The notes beneath the pieces are model-generated. The model was not told the DNA's origin and did no database searches. It worked only from the letters and a program-made list of their open reading frames with translations. From an uncultured Bacteroidales bacterium (GTDB lineage: Bacteria > Bacteroidota > Bacteroidia > Bacteroidales > WCHB1-69): 46,468 nucleotides of DNA. The position numbers and the translations under genes were made by a program. The DNA is taken from the NCBI GenBank assembly GCA_900317715.1, contig ONHS01000011.1, positions 1 to 46,468 on the forward strand, read 5' to 3'. This document shows, in pieces, positions 8,611 through 17,732 of this stretch; position 1 is the first letter of the stretch; the number at the start of each line of letters is the position of its first letter.

Positions 8611-11057
8611 ACGTAAACGCGGGGGACGCGCTGGGAGATGCGAGTCATCAGTTCATAGCTGATGAGCCCGGCGGCTTCGGCCATCTCGGAAACGGTATTG
8701 CCTTCGCCATATACGACCACCTCATCGCCCTCATGCACGCGCAAACCCGTGATGTCAAGCATGCACATATCCATACATATTTTTCCGATGATGGGAACTT
8801 TTTGTCCTTGCACCAGGACTTTACCGCGACCATTGCAAAGTTCGCGAGGATAGCCGTCCGCGTATCCGATGGGGATGATGGCCACCTGAGTGTCGCGCTG
8901 CAATTTCCAAGTGCGGTTATAGCCAATCGTTTCGCCAGCGGGAATGTTTTTAATTTGGGTGATCACCGTCTTGAGCGTCACCACGTTGTGCAATTTCATG
9001 GCCATTTCAGGAATCTCGGAGCATCCGTAAAGTTGAATGCCGAGTCGCACCATGTCGAACTGTGCCTCTGGGAAACGGATGATGCCGGCACTGTTCAGCA
9101 AATGGCGCAGGATTTTGTAATCGAACGCAGCGCAAAGCAAATCCGTCATGCGACCGAACAGAGCGATTTGATGGCGGGTATAGGCATCTTCGGCGGGATC
9201 TTCGGCAGCGGCCAAATGGGAGAAAACCGAAGAAATGTGCAGTTTAGGATTGCTTTTCACCATCTCAATAAGACGCGGAAGATCCTGTAAATCAAATCCT
9301 AAGCGATGCATTCCAGTATCCACTTTGACGTGGATATTGAACTGGGGAATCTCGGGATGACGCTCCAGCACTTCCTCCAGCTGCTGTAAATAATAAAAAT
9401 TGAAAATTTCGGGTTCCAAGTGATGATTGACCATCACCTCGAAGCTATGGGCTTCTGCACCCAGCACGATAATCGGCGTGTTGATGTGACGTTTACGTAA
9501 ACGGACACCTTCATCCGTATAGGCAACGGCAAGATAATCAACCCCTTGATCTACCAACGTGTTCACCAACTCCACATCGCCCAAGCCGTAGGACGAGGCT
9601 TTCACCATCGCCACCATCTTAGTGTCAGGACGCAAAAGATTGCGATGATAGTTGAAGTTATACACCAACGCGGGCAGATTCACCTGCATGATTGTAAGAT
9701 GGGTTTTGTGTTGTAATGCGCTGACAACTTGCTCGAAATGGAAATTACGCGCGCCTTTCACCAGAATAATTTCGTAAGAAATGCCCAACTCTGAAATATG
9801 GGCGAGCAAGTCGGCAGTATCGTGATAGAACAACATCTCTTCAATGTCAAGTTCTTGACGATTATGGGTAAACGTCTCCCCTACCGCCACCAATTTCGAG
9901 ATGTTATGCTGATGCAATTCGCGGTTCAGATGCCGGAAATCCGCCGAAGTGAGTGCCCCCACTTGTTCAAAGTCGGAAATAATCAAGGTTTTCTTGCTCA
10001 TCTGAGTCTGTGTGTCCATGAAGTTGAGCGCAGCAGACAACGAATTGACATCCAGACTGTATGTGTCGTTGATAATGACAGAATGGTTTCTCCCTTCCAT
10101 GATTTCCAGTCGCATGCTGATGTGCGAAAGCCGACCCAAACGGTCGTTAATTTCCTCAGGAGAGAAACCGATATATCGCAGTGTGACAATCACATGCGTG
10201 GCATTTTCTAAAGAGGCGCTGTCAATGAAAGGCACCGTATAATCGAAACCATCTATGGAAATGATCGTTCCTCCGGTGCTTGCCGCCGACATCTTTACCG
10301 GATAGGTGCTGCGCGCGTCACCCCAAGAGATTTTGTGAATATGTTCGTATTCTGGCAACTGAAGCACCATGTTAAGTTCTTCATTATCATTGTGATAAAT
10401 CAGCACTTCCACATGTTGGAAGAGTTTCAGCTTTTCGATGATTTTTCGGATATTGGTCTGGAAAAACTGGGCGTGCGCAGCACCAATGTTGGTTAAGATG
10501 CCAATGGTCGGGTCGATGATGTCGGCCAAAGAACGCATCTCATTCGGTCTGGAAATGCCCGCTTCGAAGACAGCGATGTTGTGTTGGGCAGACATATTCC
10601 ATACAGAAAGCGGCACGCCGAGTCGCGAATTGTAGCTGTCGGGACTCTTCACTACCTTGAACTTGTCGGCCAAGATGGAGGTAAGCCACTCTTTCACAAT
10701 GGTTTTGCCATTACTGCCCGTAATGCCAATAACAGGGTAATGAAACTGCTGACGATGTTTTTGTGCCAATCGTTGCAAAGCCTCCACAGCGTCGTCCACC
10801 AACAGGAAGTTGGATTCCTCACACTCTGCAAACTCCCGCATCACTTTGGTAATCACAAAATTACGGACTCCCGCCTGATACAACTGCGGTATGTAACGGT
10901 GTCCGTCGTTTTTTTCCGTTTCGATGGCGAAAAAGAGGGTGCTATCCGCTACAACCACCTTTCGGCTATCAATCGCCAATTCGGTGATTTCACTTTCCGG
11001 CGACCCCAGAATCGTCTCTTTCGGCTCTATGAACGCAACAACGTCAGCAAGTTTCAT
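8601..11057 (-). CDS. Bifunctional MurF ligase / alanine racemase
   Basis: An 818-residue fusion found widely in Bacteroidetes. Residues 1-450 are MurF (UDP-MurNAc-tripeptide:D-Ala-D-Ala ligase) with ATP loop GITGSNGKT (111-119), the VFEAGISRPNEM block and a C-terminal Mur ligase domain. Residues from about 457 on are a PLP-dependent alanine racemase (MQVNLPALVYNF...), with the PLP Lys486 in MVKASSYGLG and the catalytic-Tyr region GYNRTW. Joining the two puts D-Ala production next to D-Ala-D-Ala use in peptidoglycan precursor synthesis. The Mur Lys/Arg and Tyr residues look conserved. It starts 26 nt after the upstream lipoprotein's stop, so it may share its transcript. No separate alr is seen in the window. 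Confidence 0.95.
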   Translation of the reverse strand: MKLADVVAFIEPKETILGSPESEITELAIDSRKVVVADSTLFFAIETEKNDGHRYIPQLYQAGVRNFVITKVMREFAECEESNFLLVDDAVEALQRLAQKHRQQFHYPVIGITGSNGKTIVKEWLTSILADKFKVVKSPDSYNSRLGVPLSVWNMSAQHNIAVFEAGISRPNEMRSLADIIDPTIGILTNIGAAHAQFFQTNIRKIIEKLKLFQHVEVLIYHNDNEELNMVLQLPEYEHIHKISWGDARSTYPVKMSAASTGGTIISIDGFDYTVPFIDSASLENATHVIVTLRYIGFSPEEINDRLGRLSHISMRLEIMEGRNHSVIINDTYSLDVNSLSAALNFMDTQTQMSKKTLIISDFEQVGALTSADFRHLNRELHQHNISKLVAVGETFTHNRQELDIEEMLFYHDTADLLAHISELGISYEIILVKGARNFHFEQVVSALQHKTHLTIMQVNLPALVYNFNYHRNLLRPDTKMVAMVKASSYGLGDVELVNTLVDQGVDYLAVAYTDEGVRLRKRHINTPIIVLGAEAHSFEVMVNHHLEPEIFNFYYLQQLEEVLERHPEIPQFNIHVKVDTGMHRLGFDLQDLPRLIEMVKSNPKLHISSVFSHLAAAEDPAEDAYTRHQIALFGRMTDLLCAAFDYKILRHLLNSAGIIRFPEAQFDMVRLGIQLYGCSEIPEMAMKLHNVVTLKTVITQIKNIPAGETIGYNRTWKLQRDTQVAIIPIGYADGYPRELCNGRGKVLVQGQKVPIIGKICMDMCMLDITGLRVHEGDEVVVYGEGNTVSEMAEAAGLISYELMTRISQRVPRVYVQE

Positions 11058-11083
11058 TGTTTCCCTTTCTGAAAACTAAACGA

Positions 11084-11944
11084 TTAATATTCGTAGATGA
11101 ATGTTTCAGTATCCTCTACATCACCATCATCAATCTCTATCATGGTTATTTTGGTCGGGAAATTGTTCTCATATTCGTATGTGTAATTCACTTTCCCTAC
11201 TTCCAGTCCCAAGTAGCTATATGTCATACTTAGAGGATTATTTTTATTCACGAAGAGGTTTGTAGCAACATCGCTACCCATTGAGGTAAGCAAACCATAC
11301 ATCGGATTGTTCATATTGTCAAATGTTAATTCTATGTATTCCGTCATCGTCTGTCCCCACATGGTAGAAGTAATCTCCATAGAATTGGCATTGTTACCTT
11401 TCCAATTCAGTTTAATGATGATCTGATCATTGCCTTTGGCTTTCGCATATTTCTTCATCGTTTTCTCCACGACTGGGAAGGCTTCGGGAATAATATAACG
11501 CATCGGGTTCACTAGAAGCATTTTATCCCATACAAGATCATTCATAAAGACATCGGTAAGTCTCATCTCGCTAATCTTACCATTCTGATGATCAAATTCA
11601 GTGGTACTGACTACAACACCCTCATAGGTGGTTTCTATTTTCTTAATATACTTTCCATCATAAATAAACTCGGAGTGTGCGCCATCGGCATCCATCGCAA
11701 TCATTCGATTATTTTTGTCGTAGGAAAAAGTAGCCGTTGTAGCGTACATGTCGTCGATATAGTCAATAGATGTAAGCACCTTACCATCCCAATGCCATAC
11801 TTCTGACAACTCTTTGTCGCCATCCTCAACGGTGTAAATTTTCTGGATTTTCTTTGAAGGATTATAAACGCCTTCTTTCTTGTCACATGATATAAATAAT
11901 GCGACTAATGCTACGCATAAGCAAAAAATGATACTCTTTTTCAT
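11084..11944 (-). CDS. Lipoprotein, paralogue of the 4936-5832 protein
   Basis: A 286-residue predicted lipoprotein with lipobox ALFISC (Cys20, then DKKEG). The mature protein starts YNPSKKIQKIYTVEDGD and carries FSYDKNNRMIAMDAD, FIYDGKYIKKIETTYE and WKGNNANSM units, resembling those of the paralogue at 4936-5832 in order and spacing. No catalytic motif is visible. It lies between the S46 peptidase (27 nt upstream) and murF-alr (26 nt downstream) in a compact minus-strand run, with no clear promoter of its own. Function unknown. Confidence 0.85.
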   Translation of the reverse strand: MKKSIIFCLCVALVALFISCDKKEGVYNPSKKIQKIYTVEDGDKELSEVWHWDGKVLTSIDYIDDMYATTATFSYDKNNRMIAMDADGAHSEFIYDGKYIKKIETTYEGVVVSTTEFDHQNGKISEMRLTDVFMNDLVWDKMLLVNPMRYIIPEAFPVVEKTMKKYAKAKGNDQIIIKLNWKGNNANSMEITSTMWGQTMTEYIELTFDNMNNPMYGLLTSMGSDVATNLFVNKNNPLSMTYSYLGLEVGKVNYTYEYENNFPTKITMIEIDDGDVEDTETFIYEY

Positions 11945-11971
11945 AATACTCGTTTTATTATTTGAATGAAA

Positions 11972-14113
11972 TTATTGGATTATCTTCAGTTCTTGCATCA
12001 AGTTCTGGGCATTCGCCATCTTGTCGATGATGAAGAGCAGGTAGCGCGTGTCCATGCAAATAGTACGTTGCACCTCGTTCTCGAAGGCGATGTCACCGCT
12101 CATGGCCTCCCAGTTGCCGTCGAAGGCCAGACCGATGAGGTTACCTTGCGCATCGATGACCGGACTGCCGGAGTTGCCGCCCGTGATGTCGTTGGTGGTA
12201 ATGAAGTTGACCACCAGGTCGCCGTTCTTGTCAGCATAGCGACCGTAATCCTTGTTCTCCCACAGCTTGATAAGGTCTTTCGGCACGTCAAATTCCCAAT
12301 CGCCGGGTTTGTACTTGGCCATCACACCGTCGAGCGTGGTGTAGTAGTTGTAGGTCACGCCGTCGGCAGGTTGGTAGTCCTGCACGCTGCCGTAGGTAAG
12401 GCGCATGGTGAAGTTGGCATCGGGATAGAAGTTGCGGTCCTTCTGCATCTCCATCAAACCTTCCATATACAAACGGTCGGCACGTCCGCACTCTACTTTC
12501 TCAGCTTCTTCGTCCAAAGCGATATAAGAGTTCACAATTTCCTGCATCAAAGCGAAAATGGGGTCTTTGGCAATAGGTTTCGGATTCTCTAACCATGCCG
12601 TAAGCTTAGCTTGATCCACGAAGATAGATTTCGCGAAAGCGTTGTTCACAAAAGCCGTGAAATCACCACCGGTTTTGTCACCGACCTTCTTGATAGTGGC
12701 AGGCAACTGATTGTGATCCACATCTTTATAGAAAAGATTCAGCAACGCGATGGTCGCGTCGCGATCCAAATCCTTGTTATAATCCTTAAAGAAATCCTCC
12801 ACATCACCTTTCATCTTCTTGGTAAAGGCCGCAATTTTGTCTTGCGGGACTTTTTCAGAAAAAGCGTAATCAACACTTCTGAATTTCATCGAAAAGCGAA
12901 CAGCTTCGCCACCGTTCCAACCTGCTTCGCGATGGTAGAGCAACGCTTTGGTATATTTGGACTGATGTGCCCAATATTTGTCAAAATCATCGAAGATACC
13001 GGCATATTTGGCCTTTCTTTGCGGATCAGCATTCGCCCATTCGCGGAAAGCCTTTTCCTGTTCCAAACGTTTTTCATAAACTTTGTTGCGTTTCAACTGC
13101 TTGATCTGTCCGATAGAATATTTCCAGTAGTTGCTTACGCCAGCCTGCTTGGAGGCATATTGGATGAAGACGGCGGGATCGGCATCCATGTGCTTGCGAT
13201 ATTGCTCCAGTTTGGTGGTACGACAAGCGACGATGGCGGGATCCTCCAGCTCAATCAGATTTTTCACAGAACCAGAAGTGGAGTAACGGTCGGTGGAACC
13301 GGGATAACCCAAAATCATCGTGTAATCGCCTGGTTGGACGCCTTTTAAGGAAATCGGGAGGAAGTGCTTCGACTTCATCGGGACGTTGTTTTTGCTGTAT
13401 TCAGCGGGAGAGCCGTCGGGGGCGGTATAAACGCGGAAGATGCAGAAGTCGCCTTTGTGGCGCGGCCAAGTCCAGTTGTCGGTGTCGGCGCCGAACTTGC
13501 CGATGCCCCACGGCGGACAAGCCACCAAACGGACATCCTTGTACACGTCATACACAAACAGGATGTATTGGTTGCCGTGGTAGAAAGGCACTATTTCCAC
13601 GCGCACGTCGCTTTTGCCCTTTTTCTCGGTTTTCAGCCGTTTGCTGTTCTCGGCAATCTTCTGCTCGCGATCGGCCACCGACATGTCGTCGGTCACGCCC
13701 TTGAGCACTGCCGCCGTCACATCCTCTATGTAGTTGAGAAACAGGACGGAAAGACCTTCGTTGGGAAGTTCCTGGTCTTTGCTGTAGGCCCAAAAACCGT
13801 CTTTAAGGTAGTCGTGCTCCACAGAGGAGTGGGCCTGCACTTGACCGAGACCGCAGTGGTGGTTGGTGAGCAGCAGCCCCTCAGGGGAGATGAGCTCGCC
13901 GGTGCAGCCGCCGCCGAATTGCACGATGGCATCCTTGAGGCTGGGCTGGTTAAAACTGAAGATTTGCTCAGCAGTCAGTTTACAGCCAAGTCGCTGCATA
14001 TCTGCCAAATTCTGGCCATTAATAGAATAAGGTAGCCACATACCTTCATCGGCACGCGCACCTATCACAAAAAGCATCATCAAGATGCATAAAAGGTTGA
14101 TTTTCTTTATCAT
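11972..14113 (-). CDS. S46 family dipeptidyl-peptidase (DPP7-like)
   Basis: A 713-residue exported serine exopeptidase, close to the length of known DPP7/DPP11 enzymes. The signal peptide covers residues 1-21 (ends ARA-DEGMW). The chymotrypsin-like triad can be placed at His85 (TNHHCG), Asp222 (HKGDF) and Ser648 (TGGNSGSPV); the family block FGADTDNWTWPRH is present. S46 enzymes remove dipeptides from oligopeptide N-termini in the periplasm. Gly666 in FDGNWE sits where acid-specific DPP11 enzymes have Arg, so a DPP7-type preference for hydrophobic P1 is more likely (inference from family knowledge). I chose the ATG at 14113; the in-frame ATG at 14137 lies in the -7 element. Confidence 0.93.
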   Translation of the reverse strand: MIKKINLLCILMMLFVIGARADEGMWLPYSINGQNLADMQRLGCKLTAEQIFSFNQPSLKDAIVQFGGGCTGELISPEGLLLTNHHCGLGQVQAHSSVEHDYLKDGFWAYSKDQELPNEGLSVLFLNYIEDVTAAVLKGVTDDMSVADREQKIAENSKRLKTEKKGKSDVRVEIVPFYHGNQYILFVYDVYKDVRLVACPPWGIGKFGADTDNWTWPRHKGDFCIFRVYTAPDGSPAEYSKNNVPMKSKHFLPISLKGVQPGDYTMILGYPGSTDRYSTSGSVKNLIELEDPAIVACRTTKLEQYRKHMDADPAVFIQYASKQAGVSNYWKYSIGQIKQLKRNKVYEKRLEQEKAFREWANADPQRKAKYAGIFDDFDKYWAHQSKYTKALLYHREAGWNGGEAVRFSMKFRSVDYAFSEKVPQDKIAAFTKKMKGDVEDFFKDYNKDLDRDATIALLNLFYKDVDHNQLPATIKKVGDKTGGDFTAFVNNAFAKSIFVDQAKLTAWLENPKPIAKDPIFALMQEIVNSYIALDEEAEKVECGRADRLYMEGLMEMQKDRNFYPDANFTMRLTYGSVQDYQPADGVTYNYYTTLDGVMAKYKPGDWEFDVPKDLIKLWENKDYGRYADKNGDLVVNFITTNDITGGNSGSPVIDAQGNLIGLAFDGNWEAMSGDIAFENEVQRTICMDTRYLLFIIDKMANAQNLMQELKIIQ

Positions 14114-14134
14114 AATGGTAATACTTTGAAAATG

Positions 14135-14142
14135 CAAATGTA
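14135..14142 (-). promoter_or_regulatory. -7 element for the S46 peptidase gene
   Basis: Minus-strand TACATTTG matches TAnnTTTG, 21 nt before the ATG at 14113. It separates this gene from pyrG upstream. Confidence 0.6.
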
Positions 14143-14165
14143 CATAAATTATGCATACTCCTCTA

Positions 14166-15779
14166 TCATTTTACACAAGCTTTGATGAAGCTCATAAAGA
14201 GGGGATGCGGATGTAACACTGTGGAGGAATACTCGGGATGGAACTGCGTGCCGATATACCATTTGAGAGAGGGTATCTCCACGATTTCCACCAAATTAGC
14301 AGCAGGATTCACACCCACACACATCATTCCTTTTTGTTCGCATTCCTCTTGGAAACGGTTGTTAAACTCGTAGCGATGGCGATGGCGTTCGCGGATGTGG
14401 GTCGTTTTGCCGTAAGCCTCCCACGTGCGGCTGCCAGTCACCAAATCGCAGTCGTAAGCACCCAACCTCATCGTGCCGCCCATTTGGGTGATGTTCTTCT
14501 GATCTTCCATCAAGTCGATGACATTGTGCGTGGTGCGAGGATCCATTTCGATGCTGTTGGCATCGGCATAGCCCAACACGTTGCGCGCGAACTCGATGAC
14601 CATCATCTGCATGCCGAGACAGATGCCGAGCGTCGGGATGTCGTGGGTGCGCGTGTATTCGGCGGCGAGAATCTTGCCCTCGATGCCGCGTTGTCCGAAA
14701 CCTGGACAGATGACAATGCCCGCCATTCCGGACAATTGTTCGGCAACATTCTCTCGGGTGATAAACTCGCTGTTGATGAAAGTGGTCTTCACCTTGCGGT
14801 TGTTGTAAGTGCCTGCGTGAGCGAGACTTTCGAGGATGCTCTTGTAGGCATCCTGCAGGTCGTACTTGCCCACCAGACCGATTTTCACCACTTCCTTTGC
14901 CTTTTCCCTTCTTTCCAAGAAATTGTGCCACGGAGCCATATTTTCCTCCTGTTTCGCAAATGTCTCCTCAGGATTCATCCCCATCTTCTTCATGCAGATG
15001 GCATCCAATCCTTGGCGTTGCATGTTGATGGGCACCTCGTAGATGCTCGGCAGATCCTGACTTTGAATCACGGCATCCACAGCCACATTGCAGAAGTGCG
15101 CCACCTTGCTGCGAAGTTCATCGCTCAAGGTGTGTTCGGTGCGAAGAACCAGCACTTCTGGCTGAATACCAAGACCTTGCAGTTGTTTCACGCTCGTCTG
15201 GGTGGGCTTGGTCTTCAGTTCGCCCGCCGCAGCGAGGTAGGGCACGTAGGTGAGGTGAACGTTCATCGACCGTGCTGGACCCAGCTCCCAACGCAGCTGA
15301 CGGATGGCCTCTAAAAAAGGCTGGCTCTCAATGTCGCCGATGGTACCGCCGATTTCCGTAATCACAAAATCGAAAGGTTCCTTGGTGGCGTTGAGCTGGA
15401 TTCTGCGTTTAATCTCATCGGTGATATGCGGCACCACCTGGATGGTTTTTCCGAGGTAGTCGCCACGACGCTCGCGATCAATCACATGTTGATAGATGCG
15501 ACCTGTGGTCACACTATTGTCGCGGGTGGTCTCAATACCGGTGAAACGTTCGTAGTGTCCCAAGTCGAGGTCGGTTTCCTGACCATCGGCGGTCACATAG
15601 CATTCGCCGTGTTCGTAAGGGTTGAGCGTGCCTGGGTCGATATTGATGTAGGGGTCGAATTTTTGGATGGTGATTTTATAACCCCGTGCTTGGAGCAGTT
15701 TTCCTAATGAGGCGGAGATGATGCCCTTGCCCAGCGAAGAGGCCACACCGCCTGTGATAAAAATGTAACGAGTCTTCAT
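14166..15779 (-). CDS. pyrG: CTP synthase
   Basis: A 537-residue CTP synthase, which converts UTP to CTP using glutamine and ATP. The N-terminal synthetase domain starts MKTRYIFITGGVASSLGKGI with the P-loop and has FDPYINIDPGTLNPYEHGE and QVVPHITDEIK. The C-terminal class I glutamine amidotransferase has the nucleophile Cys in LGICLGMQ and the His-Glu pair in GTQFHPEYSS. Length is usual. The ATG at 15779 is used because it starts the conserved MKTRYIF block; the frame extends upstream to 15812 through promoter sequence. It lies 33 nt after the HAD phosphatase gene and has its own -7 element. Confidence 0.98.
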   Translation of the reverse strand: MKTRYIFITGGVASSLGKGIISASLGKLLQARGYKITIQKFDPYINIDPGTLNPYEHGECYVTADGQETDLDLGHYERFTGIETTRDNSVTTGRIYQHVIDRERRGDYLGKTIQVVPHITDEIKRRIQLNATKEPFDFVITEIGGTIGDIESQPFLEAIRQLRWELGPARSMNVHLTYVPYLAAAGELKTKPTQTSVKQLQGLGIQPEVLVLRTEHTLSDELRSKVAHFCNVAVDAVIQSQDLPSIYEVPINMQRQGLDAICMKKMGMNPEETFAKQEENMAPWHNFLERREKAKEVVKIGLVGKYDLQDAYKSILESLAHAGTYNNRKVKTTFINSEFITRENVAEQLSGMAGIVICPGFGQRGIEGKILAAEYTRTHDIPTLGICLGMQMMVIEFARNVLGYADANSIEMDPRTTHNVIDLMEDQKNITQMGGTMRLGAYDCDLVTGSRTWEAYGKTTHIRERHRHRYEFNNRFQEECEQKGMMCVGVNPAANLVEIVEIPSLKWYIGTQFHPEYSSTVLHPHPLFMSFIKACVK

Positions 15780-15792
15780 ATTAAAAAAAATG

Positions 15793-15800
15793 CAAAAATA
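15793..15800 (-). promoter_or_regulatory. -7 element for pyrG
   Basis: Minus-strand TATTTTTG, exact TAnnTTTG, 13 nt before the pyrG ATG. The predicted leader is only a few nucleotides long. Confidence 0.55.
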
Positions 15801-15812
15801 ACATTTTCGCAT

Positions 15813-16475
15813 TTATGATGGGCGAGAAAAAAACAGCGTTATCACCTCAGCCATGTCATCAATAAGAAATTGCGCACCAGCAGCGGACAGTTCCTCAGCG
15901 GAGGCGTTCCCGTAGGTGACCGCGCAGGTATGCGTGCCGGCGGCGGCACCCATGAGGATATCGACGGGCATATCGCCCACCACGAGGGTTTCCGAGGCAG
16001 GTACGTCCAGTGCCGACAGGATAACATTCACAGGTTCGGGATGCGGTTTATGGTGGGTCACCTCGTCGGAGCCGACCACCATGGCGATTTTGTCGGTCAG
16101 ACTCATCTCGCGAATAAAGCCGTGCAGCGACGCGGAGGTACGTGATGAGGCAATCGCCATCTTTATCCCGTGGGCATGCAGCAGGTCGATGGTCTCCTGT
16201 ACATGAGGGAACATATCGGGCACCAATGATTTGGCATTGGCGAAGAATATCTGGCGATAGGTTTCGGCACAGTGTTCGGCACCATCGTCGGTCAGTTCGG
16301 GGAAAATCTTGCGAAAGCAGTCCTTGAGCGGCAGCCCGATGGTGGAAGCACAGGTTTCCTCATCGGCCACGGGCATACCCAACTCCCGCATCACCCGCTG
16401 CATGGTGAGGACGATGTTGTGTCTCGTGTCGGCCATCGTGCCGTCAAAATCGAAAATGACGAGTCGGATGTTCAT
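15813..16475 (-). CDS. HAD-superfamily hydrolase, phosphoglycolate phosphatase-like
   Basis: A 220-residue HAD hydrolase. Motif I is FDFDGTMADT (nucleophile Asp9 and acid/base Asp11), motif II is the Ser of IASSRT, motif III Lys lies in HHKPHPEP and motif IV is VVGDMPVDI. The cap between motifs I and II is helical, as in Gph/PGMB-type enzymes. Substrate cannot be told from sequence; phosphoglycolate, beta-phosphoglucomutase-like or pyrophosphate activity are all possible. It begins 3 nt after the small membrane protein gene, so the two are cotranscribed. Confidence 0.9.
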   Translation of the reverse strand: MNIRLVIFDFDGTMADTRHNIVLTMQRVMRELGMPVADEETCASTIGLPLKDCFRKIFPELTDDGAEHCAETYRQIFFANAKSLVPDMFPHVQETIDLLHAHGIKMAIASSRTSASLHGFIREMSLTDKIAMVVGSDEVTHHKPHPEPVNVILSALDVPASETLVVGDMPVDILMGAAAGTHTCAVTYGNASAEELSAAGAQFLIDDMAEVITLFFSRPS

Positions 16476-16478
16476 GGG

Positions 16479-16679
16479 TCACGGAATCAGATGGTTATTA
16501 TCGGGTTTGCAATAGATCAACACCGCGATCATGGCGAACGGCGGCAGTATGCACAATGAGATGCCGAACCACGCCGTAAACGAATGGTTGCGCTGTTTAG
16601 CCAAGAATCCGTTGAACAGCGCCCATCCGAAATAGACCAGAATGACGGCTATAAGAATCACGATTTCTGATGTTGACAT
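16479..16679 (-). CDS. Small two-helix membrane protein
   Basis: A 66-residue protein beginning MSTSEIVILIAVILVYFGWA, with two hydrophobic helices (about 5-25 and 36-56) joined by a polar NGFLAKQRNHSF loop. No family recognised with confidence. The ATG at 16679 follows a consensus -7 element; the frame extends upstream to 16739 but through the promoter. It is the first gene of a pair with the HAD phosphatase. Confidence 0.65.
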   Translation of the reverse strand: MSTSEIVILIAVILVYFGWALFNGFLAKQRNHSFTAWFGISLCILPPFAMIAVLIYCKPDNNHLIP

Positions 16680-16697
16680 GATAATTCGTTTTGGAGG

Positions 16698-16705
16698 CAA
16701 AGGTA
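16698..16705 (-). promoter_or_regulatory. -7 element for the small membrane protein/HAD pair
   Basis: Minus-strand TACCTTTG matches TAnnTTTG, 18 nt before the ATG at 16679. Confidence 0.6.
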
Positions 16706-16747
16706 CAAAATTTCTTGAGCCAAAGCCTCGTGTTATCATAAATATTG

Positions 16748-16755
16748 TATCTTTG
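16748..16755 (+). promoter_or_regulatory. -7 element for the truncated rhuM
   Basis: TATCTTTG matches TAnnTTTG, 38 nt before the ATG at 16794, divergent from the promoter at 16698-16705. Confidence 0.6.
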
Positions 16756-16793
16756 CAACCTCATCAAACATCAAAAAACAGCAACATTCTACT

Positions 16794-17732
16794 ATGAGCA
16801 ACGAAATACAATTTCTTCTCTACCAACTGCCTGACGAGGATGGAAAGGTGCAGGTGGTAATCAAAGACGAAACGATTTGGGCCACGCAAAAGGCGATGGC
16901 GGCGTTGTTTGACGTTGGCGTACCCGACATCAGCAAGCATCTCAAAAAGAAATTCGAGACTGGAGAATTGGATAAAAATACGACAGTTTCCAAAATGGAA
17001 ACTGTCGTAAACAGAGGCTTTAGAGGGGAAATTTCTGAAGAAGTTGATTTCTACAGCCTTGACGCCATCATTGCCGTGGGATACCGCGTGTCGTCTGCGC
17101 GTGCCACCAAGTTCAGGCAATGGGCGACACAGGTACTGAAAGAGTTCATCAAAAAGGGATTTGTGTTGGATGAGTCGCGCCTGAAACAGGGCAATGCCGT
17201 GTTTGGGAAAGACTACTTCCGTGAATTGCTGGAAAAGGTTCGCAGCATACGGGCGAGCGAACGCCGCATCTGGCAGCAGATCACTGACATCTACGCGGAG
17301 TGCTCTTTCGACTACGACTGCAACTCCCCTACCACGCGGGAATTCTACCAAATGGTACAGAACCGATTCCATTACGCCATCACCGGGCAAACCGCGCCCG
17401 AGATTATTTACACCCGCGCCGACCACACCAAAGACCACATGGGTTTGCAAACGTGGAAGAATGCGCCCGACGGTCGGGTGTTACTCAGCGACACCAAGGT
17501 GGCCAAAAACTACCTGCCCGAGGTGGAAATTCGCCGACTGGAACGCGCCGTTTCAGGCTATTTCGATTACATTGAAGACTTGATAGAGCGAGGGAATGCT
17601 TTCAATATGGAACAATTCGCCGCTTCCGTCAACGAATTTTTGACCTTTCAATCAAAAACACCAATACTATGTTACAAATCGGAACAAAAGCCCCCTATTT
17701 CGAGGGCGTTGACGAAAACGGGAACACCGTGA
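16794..17732 (+). CDS. RhuM family protein with displaced C-terminus
   Basis: A 312-residue RhuM-family protein. The N-terminal half has the DNA-binding-like signature of the family (ETIWATQKAMAALFDVGVPDISKHLKKKFETGEL, FYSLDAIIAVGYRVSSARATKFRQWATQVLKEF) and the second half has the family blocks AECSFDYD, FYQMVQNRFHYAITGQTAPEIIYTRAD and VAKNYLPEVEIRRLERAVSGYFD. After NEFLTF (near 17645) family similarity stops: the usual ~40-residue basic tail is missing and the frame runs 64 nt into the peroxiredoxin gene, ending KPPISRALTKTGTP. This looks like a deletion or recombination that removed the 3' end. RhuM function is unknown; relatives often sit in or near restriction-modification loci. Confidence 0.8.
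   Translation: MSNEIQFLLYQLPDEDGKVQVVIKDETIWATQKAMAALFDVGVPDISKHLKKKFETGELDKNTTVSKMETVVNRGFRGEISEEVDFYSLDAIIAVGYRVSSARATKFRQWATQVLKEFIKKGFVLDESRLKQGNAVFGKDYFRELLEKVRSIRASERRIWQQITDIYAECSFDYDCNSPTTREFYQMVQNRFHYAITGQTAPEIIYTRADHTKDHMGLQTWKNAPDGRVLLSDTKVAKNYLPEVEIRRLERAVSGYFDYIEDLIERGNAFNMEQFAASVNEFLTFQSKTPILCYKSEQKPPISRALTKTGTP

Noticed and set aside
12611..13348. Long plus-strand frames opposite the S46 peptidase, pyrG and nifJ (for example 245, 358 and 568 codons)
   Set aside because: They are antisense shadows of strongly supported genes; their translations are His/Val-rich, with no domains.
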